NCBI RefSeq assembly: GCF_018687715.1
Contig: NC_056765.1
Coordinates: forward strand, 11,956,001 to 12,020,000
Direction of reading: 5' to 3'
DNA from: Carya illinoinensis
Lineage: Eukaryota; Streptophyta; Magnoliopsida; Fagales; Juglandaceae
DNA length: 64,000 nt
The position numbers were made by a program, and so were the translations under genes. A model generated the notes under the pieces. That model worked only from the letters and a program-made list of their open reading frames with translations. It was not told where the DNA came from and did not search any database. Below, piece after piece: positions 34,724-44,067 of this stretch. The first letter of the stretch is position 1; every line of letters begins with the position of its first letter.

Positions 34724-35769
34724 TGTTGAGGGAAAAATGAGCGTATTAGCATATTCTTGTGAAAACCTGTGTAAAATAGTGTTGTAACAAGTGATGTTGA
34801 GGAAAGGCTTGAAGTGCTCATAATAGGTCAAAAGAAAGTGACTTCGCTCGACCCTCGCTCGACAGAGCGCTCGAGCGAACTTGTGCAGAGTGCACCGCTC
34901 GACCCTCGCTCGACATGCAGCTCGAGCGAACTCAGGCAGATTCAACCGCTCGACCCTCGCTCGACACTGAGCTCGAGCGAACCCAGGCAGAGTGTGTCGC
35001 TCGACCCTCGCTCGACACTAAGCTCAAGCGAACTTAGGCAGAGTCGACCGCTCGATACTCGCTCGAGCGAACTTTGGCAGATTGTGGCGCTCGACCTTCG
35101 CTCGAGCCAATATTCCAGATCACTTACAATGTAGGGTTTTGAATGCCTCATTTGATGGGAACTATAAATAGAACAAGTTAACTTCTGTTCTAGGTGTGGA
35201 GAATTAGAGCAAAAACCCTAAGGGCCTCCAAGAACCTCTTAGAGCAACCTCTCCCCCATTTGGTTGATTCTCTCTTGGATAAACACGTCTCCACCACAAC
35301 ATACACAAAATCAACTCTTACTTGAGTCCATTGAAGTGGACATTTTTGTTGGCCGGAAGAGTCCGGAGCTGCCGTTGATGCAGAGATCGAGAGGTTCTCG
35401 TGGGAAGCTATAGGAAGGTCGGAGTTCCGACACTACATGCGTGTAGAGATCGAGTGGGTCATTCGTGGTGTTGCAAGCCAAGTTTAGCTACTACAAAGGT
35501 TTTGTGAGTGTCTCTAAATTGGTTGTAACAAACTAAAGTTTCTATAGTGGATTTGAGGTGGTGTCTTACACCCGGAGTGGTTTTAGATTTTGAAGATGTT
35601 CTTCAAATGAGTTTCCACTCCGTGAACAAAATCATGTGTTGATTATTTGTGTTATTTGATTTATTTATTAACTGCTTGTTTGATTAATTTTCAAAAGGCC
35701 ATAAAAATTAGATTACACCTATTCACCCCCCCTCTAGGTGTAGTGTTGTGTAGAACCACTGCTTTTTCA
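34724..35769 (+). mobile_element. Solo LTR of another LTR retrotransposon
   Basis: The 1046-bp segment begins TGTTGAGGGAAAAATGAG and ends CTGCTTTTTCA (TG...CA), flanked by the duplication CCTCT (34719-34723 and 35770-35774). Removing it with one CCTCT rejoins the pol reading frame exactly, which proves the borders. Inside are a TATA-like CTATAAATAG near 35162 in the plus direction and CACCCCCCCTCTAGGTG near the 3' end, the layout of an LTR with U3 on the left. There is no internal region, so it is a solo LTR left by LTR-LTR recombination. Copia is likely from the end sequences but not proven. Six 51-bp repeats fill part of U3. Confidence 0.9.
34845..35107. repeat. Six 51-bp CTCGAGCGA repeats in the solo LTR
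   Basis: CGCTCGAC(C)CTCGCTCGA starts at 34845, 34896, 34947, 34998, 35049 and 35088. The period is 51 four times, then 39, because the fifth unit lost 12 bases. Each unit holds CGCTCGACCCTCGCTCGAC, then GCTCGAGCGAAC and a GGCAGAGT-type tail. The half-sites CTCGA and TCGAG make each unit partly self-complementary. The array lies upstream of the TATA-like box, where LTR enhancers usually sit. Confidence 0.9.
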
Positions 35770-35774
35770 CCTCT

Positions 35775-37721
35775 TTTATAAAGGATTCCATCGATGAGTA
35801 GGAGTCTTTCCGCCCTTTTCCTTATCTTTCTCGCCTCTTCTCTTGCTTCTGACAATTTTCCTTCATCCAAGTACTCCACTACCCTGTTCGCCCAATCTGG
35901 GGTGCTCGACCCCAAGACTCCTACCTCTATGCCAACAGCTGGGACCTCGATGACCCTTCTCTCGACTTGCCCTGGTAGGGGTACTTCCTCTTTTCTCGAT
36001 GTCGCTCGTGCTAATCTGTCTGCGACCTCGTTGTCCGCTCTTAGTATCTGAGTTATAGCGAAATATGAGAAGAGATCGCGTATTTTGCAAACTCGTGCTA
36101 GGTACTTCTTTAACTTTTCGCCCTTAGTAGCGTACAAGCCCAAAACCTGATTTACTACCACTTATGAATCTGACCTAGCATCCACTTCAGTTGCCCCTAT
36201 TTGGGCAGCCACGAACAACCCCGCTATAAGCGCTTCATATTCAGCTTCGTTATTCATTACTTTGAACGCCAGTGTGGCCATGTAATACCGCTTTTGGCCA
36301 TCAGGACTCAGCAAATGTATCCCCAGGCGTCCGCCTATCGGGCAGGACGACCCGTCTAACAATATTCATGGCTTCCCTGATGGTGCTACTGCCTTCTCCT
36401 GGGGAAAGTCTGAAAATTCTGCCACAAAATCCGCCATCGCTTGTCCTTTAATTGCTTTTCTCTGCTCATATTCTACATTGAACTCACTCAGCTCGATTGA
36501 CCAACCTACCAGCCTTCCTGTACAATTCGGCTTCCTCAGAATTTTCACCAATGGTGCCTCCGTCAGTACCCTTACTGTGTGGGCTTGAAATAAGGACGAA
36601 GTTTTCTAGCCGCCAATACCAAGGCAAATGCCAATAATTCAATTTGAGGATACCTTGCTTCTGCTCCTCTGAGAGCTCTACTCACATAATACACCGGATG
36701 TTGGACAGTTCCTTCCTTCTTCACGAGAACGGCGTATATAGCGTGCGGGGAGACTGCTAGGTACGCGTAAAGTACGTCACCCTTCTCTGGTCGCTTTAAA
36801 AGGGACGGATTGGCCAGATACTATTTTAACCTTTTGAACGCTTCGTCGCACTATTCATTCCAAGGATGTACCTTCCGCAATACTTGGAAGAAAGGGAGGC
36901 ACTTTTCTGTTGACTTGGCTATGAACCTTCCCAAGGCAGCCACTCTCCCCGCCAGTCGTTGAGTTTCGTTCAAATTTTTTGGTGGTTTCATATTGATTAT
37001 AGCCTCTATCTTATCTGGAGAAGTTTCAATTCCTCTCTCAGACACAATGAAGCCTAAGAATTTTCCCGACTGGACCCTGAAAGCACACTTGGCTGGGTTC
37101 AACCTCATTTTATAAAAGCGTAAGACTCCAAACGCCGTTCGCAAGTCCGCGAGGTGCTGGGCGGGCTCTTTGCTTTTTACTAGCAGATTATCCATGTATA
37201 CCTACATAGATCTCCCAATCTGTTCCTTGAACATCCGATTCACCAGCCTTTTGGTAGATAGCTCCTGCATTCTTCAGGCCAAAGGGCATAACCTGGTAGC
37301 AATATAGCCCTCAATCTGTTATGAACGATGTCTTTTCTTCGTCTACTGCATTCATCCGTATCTGGTTGTATCTTGAATACGTGTCCATGAAGCTCAACAT
37401 ATGATGCCCCGCTATTGCATCTCCAATGATGTCGATGCGTGGTAAAGGGAAGCTATCTTTCGAGCAGGCTTTGTTTAAATCTGTGAAGTCTACGCACATT
37501 CTCCACTTTCCATTCACCTTTTGCACCATGACAATGTTGGATAACCACTTCAAGTAGTGGGCTTCTCTGATGAAGCCAGCCGCGAGCAATCTTTCAACTT
37601 CTTCCTTAATGGCGGAGTACTTTTCCGCGCTGAACGATCTCCTCTTCTGTCACACTGCCTTGTGCGTTGGGTCTATGCCTAAGCAATGCTCAATGACCTT
37701 GTTGTCTATACCGGGCATCTC
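35775..37721 (-). pseudogene. Tat reverse transcriptase, RNase H and second RNase H
   Basis: Minus strand. RT motifs are NIVMVQKVNGKWRMCVDFTD (37311-37589), MPFGLKNAGA near 37290, and the catalytic box, here YMDNLL near 37190 instead of YMDD. RT continues with FLGFIVSERGIETSPDKI (36851-37195). A typical Ty3 RNase H and connection follow (YYVSRALRGAEARYP, then SIELSEFNVEYEQRKAIKGQ at 36366-36551). Next is a second, archaeal-type RNase H: LDGSSCPIGGRLGI and NNEAEYEALIAGL at 36162-36362, then ADNEVADRLARA near 36030. That second domain marks the Tat lineage. Stops (37311, after TSFITD) and a one-base frameshift near 37250 inactivate it. Confidence 0.88.
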
Positions 37722-39989
37722 TTAATGGCTCCACGCAAAGACATCCCTGTGTTCTACCAACAACTGTATCAAGGCTTCTCTATCTGCTGGCGGGACCTGT
37801 GTCCCAATACAGGTAGTAGTCCCAGGGTGGTCAGTGTATAATGTCACGAGCTCCAGAGGTTTGTTGACTTCTGCATGTTGTTGACCCCGGTCATCCCTGA
37901 CTTCTATGTCTCTCTCGTAAGTTACCACTACAGGTGGTGGGAGGGGCAGTAAGGCCCCATCCTGTCCTGCCACAATGCAGACTTCCTTCTTTACTTTCCT
38001 TAGTTCTTGCACATAGCATTCTCGAGCCAAGGTCTGCTCGCCTCTTGCCTCTCCCACGCCGCCATCGGTTAGGAACTTCATCTTGAGATGGTAGGTGGAT
38101 GTTACCGCCCTCAAATGGTTGAGTGTCGGTCTTCCCAATATAGCATTGTAAGAGGAAGGCGCTTTTACTACTAGAAAATCGGTCATTGTGGTTGCTGTTC
38201 GCGTCCCCATTCCTGCAATTACTGGAAGCGTGATTGCCCCTACAGGCTGGATAGTATCCCCTGAGAAACCCTTTAATGGCGTAGGGGAGACCCTCAGTTT
38301 GCTAACATCAATCCCCATTTTGACAAACGCTTCCCAGAACATTATATCAATCGAGCTCCCATTGTCTACTAGTACCCGCCTATTTGTGTAATTGGCTATT
38401 ACGAGAGTTATTACTAGAGCATCGTCATATGGATACAGGACTCCTTCCCTGTCCGTTTCTTCAAAGGATATCACCATTCGTTCATTGCTAAGCTTTGGTT
38501 GTTTGTGTGCTCTATCCGCCACGAATACCTCTTCATATCTTACCTTCCGTGCATAAGCCTTTCGGCTGGATGTGGAAATACCACCCCCAGCAAAACCTCC
38601 CGCTATAGTCTTTATTTCTCCTATGGGCACCCTGTTCCGATCGCCTTTTGGGGGCGACCTTGCTCTCCTATCTTGGTGATCATTAACGTGGCGCCTTCTT
38701 TCTGGACTGAAACTCCGCCTTGGTTGTTTTTTAGTCTCCTGACGCCTTCTTGGTTTTGATCGTTCTGTGGCCATTCGCTCCAACTCGTCGGTTCCTGCTA
38801 ACTCAGCGACTCTTTTTCTCATGGTCGTGTAGTCTTCAATCCAATGCGAGCTCATCTGATGATACTTGCAATACCGACCGCATGTTTTGACAGGGCGGCG
38901 GCTTTCCTTTTCTCTCTCTTCTTCTCGTACGCTTAAATTATTGTGCACCAGTCTGAGGTTGCGATCCGACTGCCCTTCCCTTGCTCTTTCTCGCCTACTT
39001 GGCATACCATTCTTATCAGCCTACCTGTTTCTCCGCTCAATCTTGGCATCTTCTTTACAAGGGTCCACCAAAGCTTTTAGAGTATCTTCTGCATTGACAA
39101 AATCATCCGCCCTGTCCATGAACTCCCTGAGGGTGGAAGGGGTCCTTCGGGCCAACTCCGCCATGAAAGGACTGTGCGGCCATACCCCTCCTAAGAGGGC
39201 GGCCAGAGTGATTTTCTTATCTTGGTCATTTTTTGTTAAGCATTCTTTGTTGAAACGGGCCAAGTAGGCCTTTAAATTCTCATCCTCCTTTTGCTTAACT
39301 GTTAATAGGTAGGCGGCTGGGCGCCGACGTCTCTGGCTAGGCATGAATTGGGTTTAGAACTGTTTTGCCAGTTCCTCAAAGCTATCTATTGACTTCAGTT
39401 TGAGGGTCCCGAACCATCCCCTAGCGGTCCCTTTCAGGGTTAGAGGGAAAGCTCGGCACGCAATCTCCCCTTGGAAACCGTGGAGCTTGATATGAGCTTT
39501 AAAGTTTTTCAGATGATCTACCGGGTCCTTGGACCCATCGTACATATCTATTTGGGGAACTTTAAATGTTGGCGAGAGCGACACAACCATAATTTGTGCA
39601 CTATATGGCAAATCTATTTGGTGTAGTAGACTTTCCACCGAGGAAGAACCGCCCATCTTTTTTGCCATCTCTTCATACTTTCCTGCTAGCTCCTTCAATT
39701 CGTCATGCATTCTTTCTTTCTCTACTCGTTCAGTATCCTTTTCGACCCTACAATGGGCCTCATCTTCACCTTGCTCACTGTGAGCGGCCACATCGACATT
39801 ATAGGAATTGGCATTCTTCTGTCTTAAGTCGTCGTTCTCTTTTTGTAAGGTTCCCACGGCGTCCAGAGCTCGTTTCAATTTTTCGTCTGCTATTAATATT
39901 TGCGCTTCTATAGATGACGGTATGGCGTCCATCGTTCGGCTCGCTACTGAGCGTGTTACAATTGGCATGTGAGAACTACGCTGAATCAC
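37722..39989 (-). pseudogene. Tat gag and protease
   Basis: One minus-strand frame runs from 39989 to 37722, broken only by two in-frame stops (after AKQF near 39354 and after KIERRNR near 39021). Gag is seen in KLHGFQGEIACRAFPLTLKG and ARGWFGTL (39354-39600) and in LKAYLARFNKEC (39021-39344), the usual retrotrans_gag core. A basic, arginine-rich stretch follows (38700-39005) with a CKYHQMSSHWIEDY motif that resembles the zinc-knuckle zone. The aspartic protease is at about 38350-38400 with the active-site triad in VDNGSSIDIMFW. The start codon chosen follows the primer-binding site within 5 bases, so it may not be the true start. Confidence 0.88.
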
Positions 39990-39992
39990 ATA

Positions 39993-40011
39993 GATTCCAT
40001 AGACGGCGCCA
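39993..40011 (-). other. Primer-binding site of the Tat element
   Basis: Immediately inside the 5' LTR, two bases after its TAACA end, the minus strand reads TGGCGCCGTCTATGGAATC. TGGCGCCGTCT is the common start of the tRNA primer-binding site in plant Ty3/gypsy elements. Its position fixes the inner border of the 5' LTR at 40014. The exact tRNA was not determined. Confidence 0.75.
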
Positions 40012-40013
40012 AC

Positions 40014-40196
40014 TGTTAGGGACGTGTCTCACTTCCAATCTTCCACTGTGCGGCCGATTTTCGCTGATGAAACTTGAGGGGGGCTCCTCCTACAAACACT
40101 CTGATGCTTAAGTCAATCAAGAGGAGCCCCCCTCAAGTTTCATCAGCGAAAATCGGCTGCACGGTAGAAGATTGGAAGTGAGACATGTCCCTAATA
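40014..40196. repeat. 5' LTR of the Tat element, reduced to a palindrome
   Basis: Two 76-bp arms, 40014-40089 and 40121-40196, are inverted copies of each other around a 31-base spacer. They differ at five positions, all transitions. The left arm plus spacer matches the 3' LTR end at 28710-28818; the right arm is that same LTR end turned round. So the element starts and finishes with the same LTR terminus (TGTTA at 28710, TAATA for an original TAACA at 40196). A 5-bp duplication GCTTT still flanks the whole. The rest of a normal LTR is absent here. Confidence 0.85.
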
Positions 40197-40201
40197 GCTT
40201 T

Positions 40202-40940
40202 GTTATGTGTTCTTTCGTGTTCATGCTAGGCGTGGAGGTTTATCTTCAGTCTCTATTGTCGCCGATTGTAATCATAGTGGAGAAATTTAAAAAGGTAGTG
40301 AAGAGGAAGAGATGGCACTACCTGCAGATAGAGCATGGTGAAATTGATCCAGCTAGCTGCTCTGCCTCAACTGATGCAACACGCCGTTATTGCTCTTGCC
40401 TCTGGTTACCCCAGGCTTGATCAGCTGCTGTTATTCCTCAATGGAGGTGGTGATCATGGCGTTAAAAGAACTCGTTCATATTCCTACTACTGACCGTGAT
40501 GTTTTGGATGATAAGATTTATAAAGTTTTCTTTGGTGGAACAATAATCGAGCAGCCAACGACAGTGGGAGGATCTGGCACTAGTTACTTGTATGGATTTT
40601 TTGACCAAGCATGGACGAAAGGTATGGCGCAGTTGTTTGACGAATTGCCTGGATAAAATCTTATGACTATTTTCCATCTTTTTGGCTCCATTTTTATTAG
40701 ACTGGTGTCAAGATTTAGAGCAAGTTGGAAGCAAAAATTGGACTATTTTTTCTTATAATTGTTATGAGAGTTCTATAAAATATTTTTGAACCTAATTTTT
40801 AGCGGAAGATGATCGTGCTTCAGTTTCTCGAGAAGCTCAGGGGTGAGTCACAAATCTTGGTGGAAGATGTTGTCGTTAAGAGTGCTAAGAAAAAAGGTTC
40901 AGCACTAGTTGTAATGGTCAATAAAGAGGCAGCGGGTTCT
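40202..40940 (+). pseudogene. Unrecognised gene-like fragments
   Basis: Two protein-like stretches in different frames are visible: [20 protein letters not shown] (about 40340-40410) and [20 protein letters not shown] with [19 protein letters not shown] (about 40463-40655). They look like genuine conserved plant protein rather than chance, and precede the DUF3754-like fragment in the same direction. I do not recognise the family. Stops and frame changes separate them, so no protein is made. They may be exons of one host gene copied with what follows. Confidence 0.45.
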
Positions 40941-40949
40941 GCTACATGA

Positions 40950-41260
40950 AGCGTGCCTGGTTATATTTCTAATCCATTGCTGGGTTTGCCTCTTCTCTGT
41001 GAGCATAGTACGGACCGGAATGAGTTTTTAAAGCTTTGCAAAAAAGTTGAATACACAATTCGAGCTTGGTTTCTTCTACATTTTGAGGACCCGATCCAAC
41101 TGTACTCCCTATTTGAAAAATGGGGCTCAGAAATTGCAGCAGCAGAACCTATCTCTTGAAGACACTACTAGAACAGAACTTCCTGACATTTGTATTTCAG
41201 GTGATGGATAAGAGTAATTTCAAGTTAACACCTGGCAACGAAATTGATGTTGATACAAAA
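40950..41260 (+). pseudogene. DUF3754-like protein fragment
   Basis: The plus strand reads [20 protein letters not shown] and [15 protein letters not shown] (40953-41159). After a frameshift it reads LEQNFLTFVFQVMDKSNFKL with EIDVDT (about 41165-41250). This matches the N-terminal third of the plant DUF3754 membrane proteins as I remember them (EFLKLCKRVEYT-AWYLL-FED-QLYSLF, then LEQNFLTYLFQVM-KSNFK). The two parts are contiguous without an intron. The function of the family is not established. The fragment is broken and cannot be expressed as such. Confidence 0.6.
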
Positions 41261-41389
41261 ACTGAAGAGGGTGAGACTTCTCTTATTCGGGCTGCTTGGC
41301 AAAGACTTGACCAGTATGAACCTTACAATGGTTATGACAGAAAAGGCTTAAGTGAGAACCCAAGGATTTAATATGCAGGTGGGCCTCCT

Positions 41390-42035
41390 GTCTTGAGGAG
41401 TTCGAGGTTTTCAACTCTACAGGTGCCGGGATAGTGGCATTGTTAATGTATAACCCTGAGGAGTCTATGCGTGCTTTTGCTGAGGCTTCTAAGAACCTTG
41501 TACATGAAAAAAAATGGCCACTATATCTTCGCTCAAAAAATAAAATTCTAAAGAAATATGATGGAAGATTCAAGGACATATTTCAAGAGATTTATGAGGC
41601 CAAGTGGAATTCAAAGTATGAGGCTACTGGTATATGGTATGAATACAGACTCATTGATGATATGGTGGCTCATGCTCTCAAGAGTGGAGGAGGTTATGTA
41701 AGGACATGCAGGAACTATGAAACTAGGTGATGTCCAGAAGGATTTCTTAACTGGTTCTGGATCTCTTGGATTGATGACTTCTGTACTGATGTGTCCAGAT
41801 AGAAAGACCATGGAAGTAGAAGCTGCCCGTGGTACCGTGACCTGGCACTATAGGATTCACCAGAAAGGTGGTGAAACTAGCACAAACAGCATTGCCTTAA
41901 TATTTGCTTGGTTGCAAGGTCTTTCACATAGGGCACAACTGAATGAGAATGTTAAGACTTTTGGATTCCACTGAGAAAGTAGAAGCTGCTTGTGTTGGAG
42001 CCATGGAATCGGGGAATATGACCAGGTGCTGTAAA
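41390..42035 (+). pseudogene. NADP-isocitrate dehydrogenase fragment, intronless
   Basis: The plus strand carries the C-terminal half of a plant NADP-dependent isocitrate dehydrogenase, which oxidises isocitrate to 2-oxoglutarate. Landmarks are [114 protein letters not shown] and EKVEAACVGAMESGNMT. Plant genes of this family have many introns in this part; none is visible, so it looks retroposed. A one-base frameshift lies near 41728 and another before 41960. After MTR the expected C-terminus is replaced by unrelated sequence. It directly follows the DUF3754-like fragment. Confidence 0.82.
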
Positions 42036-42954
42036 AAGAACATCCTCGTTTTTTACTCAGGCGGTGGGATACCCGATGTCAGGATCTTAACAACTGATGT
42101 CAATATCTTGTTCAAGAAGCATATCCCCACCTTGTGGGCGATGTGTTCTGAAGGGAGAGGTTTGTCACAGTCCGAGAACGTTTACAAGGCATCCATCAAC
42201 TAGTTTGGGTTTATATGCTTGTTGGGCCATGGGCCACCTTACGTTTAGTTAGTTAATTTTCATTACAGGTTTAGGTCTTTGTTTCATTGAATGTAGTTGT
42301 TGTGGGTTAATGGGCTTGGCCCCTTTAGAGTATTTCTTATTTCAATTGTTTTATTGAGCTTTTAGTCTAGGCCGTATGTGGGACGGTATTGTTAAGACTT
42401 CTAAGGAGGGGCAGGGCTCTACATTATTTCATGCCAAAAGTAATCAAATCTTATTTCCTTATTTATCCTCATCTTCTTCCTCTATTCTTTGTAGGTGCTC
42501 TCCTCGAAGTGAGTCATTGCAGTGTTTTATTTTATCAATCATTACTTGGTGTGTTACAGAGTGAGGGGCTGAGATCTATCGTGGGGATATTAGTGCAGGC
42601 TTACGATGCGTTGGGTTCTCTACTGGTAGTGGGTTTTCACGCTGAACTGCCTTGCGGTGCCGAGGAGTGATTGCTGTGAGGATAATGATAGACTGTTGCG
42701 ATCACACTCACAAAATAATCATCCGAGATAAGAGAAAAAGTGACGGAAGTCTAAACCATTTAACTTCATTTTTAATAATAATAATAATCCGAATTAAAAT
42801 GAACAACTTATTAATGATATAACATTTAATAAAAATATAATAGTAATAATATTAACAATAATAGAATGTTTACAATGATAATAAAAACATAAAATTGTCA
42901 GCACTCAAAAATTTCAGACCAATATCATCGGAGTTATTGAGTTTTTGCGATAAG
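42036..42954. other. Spacer up to the TRIM element
   Basis: No gene is recognised. 42210-42360 has GGGCCATGGGCCACC and GGGTTAATGGGCTTGGCCC, motifs often found in plant promoters or transcript ends. 42390-42670 has an open but unrecognised frame. 42760-42900 is AT-rich with AATAATAATAATCC. The final five bases, ATAAG (42950-42954), are the left duplication of the TRIM. Confidence 0.4.
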
Positions 42955-43286
42955 TGTTGATGAATAAATCCCACATTGCCTGTAGACAAGGTCTTGGACA
43001 TGTTTATAAGGTTGAAGCAAACCTCTTTCTTTGAATTGGTTTTAAGAAATGAGTTAAACCCATAAATTTCTTCATGGTATCAGAGTCTGGCACAGGATGA
43101 ATGGGGCCTACACTACTTACCCCGTGACAAGGACCAGAAAAAATACTGGCCTGCACGTGAGGGAGGGTGTTGAGGAATAATCTCACATTGTCTGTGGACA
43201 AGGTCTTGGACATGTTTATAAGATTGGAGCAAACATCTCTCTTTGAACTGGTTTTAAGAGATGAGTTAGACCCATAAATTTCTTCA
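42955..43286 (+). mobile_element. Complete TRIM retrotransposon with TSD
   Basis: A miniature LTR element of 332 bp. The 5' LTR is 42955-43074 and the 3' LTR 43168-43286; both run TGTTGA...AAATTTCTTCA and are about 90 percent alike. A primer-binding site TGGTATCAGAG (43075-43085), typical for the initiator-Met tRNA, follows the 5' LTR. A polypurine tract GAGGGAGGG (43159-43167) precedes the 3' LTR. The whole is flanked by the 5-bp duplication ATAAG (42950-42954 and 43287-43291). No coding sequence fits in the 93-bp interior, so it relied on proteins of other elements. Confidence 0.95.
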
Positions 43287-43460
43287 ATAAGTCAGTACCC
43301 ACATTAGCAAAGTTGAGGGCAACTGCAAAGCAAAGCAAGAGCGAGGAGATGAATTCATTAATGAAATCCCCTTCATCGATTTGAGTGGTTTGGGAATCTC
43401 TTATTGATTATCGCAAAACAGCCCCTTTTTTATATTTAACTTCATATATATAATATATGA

Positions 43461-43594
43461 GTAATGCTACATAATATCACTTTTACGTATTCCATGCACA
43501 CTCTACTGATATGATTGACTGGATTAATTTTTTTTAATATATAATCAATCATATCACTGGAGTGCACAAAAGTATACGTAAAAGTCACTGTATA
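43461..43594. repeat. Hairpin MITE
   Basis: The left arm GTAATGCTACATAATATCAC...TTTTACGTAT...GCACACTCTACTGATATGATTGA is matched by the inverted right arm TCAATCATATCACTGGAGTGCAC...TACGTAAAAGTCACTGTATA. The arms are about 55 bases each around an AT-rich loop of roughly 20. There is no coding sequence. The superfamily is not assigned because the target duplication is ambiguous in AT-rich flanks. Confidence 0.7.
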
Positions 43595-44067
43595 TAAAAT
43601 TTATATATATATATAATAATGATTCCATTTTAACCTTTTGAATTATGTTAATAAACGAGGAAATTATTACAACAAAAATCAAAATAAAAACAACTGTCAT
43701 ACAACGAAAATAACCACAACTGATAAATCAAAAATCACAACAAAAACACGTACAAAATAAAAATAGAAAAAGAACTCATAAAATTCCACAACCAAATCTA
43801 CCATACAAACCCTAACCCTAGCATCTCATAAAATCAAAATAGGGACAAAGATACAGAATTATAGAGAGAGAGAGGGAGAGAGAGATAGCACTGCATGCGA
43901 CACAAATAGTTCTGAAAAGTGAGGACTGAGGAGAGGCCTTTGAGTGAGAAAGAGGGAGATGTGTGGCTGACTGCTGTGTTAATATATATGTGATTAAAAT
44001 GATGTCGTGGTTGGATATTCAATTCAGGTAAATCTTGAGTATCCGTTAAAATAGAAACCGGTTACCG
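43595..44067. other. 3' flank of the membrane-protein gene
   Basis: AT-rich non-coding sequence with A-rich tracts (43680-43780) and a GAGAGAGAGAGGGAGAGAGAGA microsatellite at 43863-43886. It would hold the 3' untranslated region and terminator of the minus-strand gene at 44068-44568. No polyadenylation signal stands out. Confidence 0.35.

Larger units (their letters stand above)
28710..40196 (-). mobile_element. Ty3/gypsy retrotransposon, Tat type, minus strand
   Basis: An 11.5-kb LTR retrotransposon is read right to left: 5' LTR (40014-40196), primer-binding site, gag, protease, reverse transcriptase, RNase H, a second archaeal-type RNase H, integrase, then a long 3' region with tandem repeats and an antisense ORF, and the 3' LTR end at 28710. 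The gene order with RT before integrase makes it Ty3/gypsy. The extra RNase H, antisense ORF and 3' tandem repeats are the known signature of the Tat lineage. Both outer borders are flanked by GCTTT (28705-28709, 40197-40201). All coding parts are broken. A solo LTR of another element (34724-35769) is nested in it. Confidence 0.9.
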
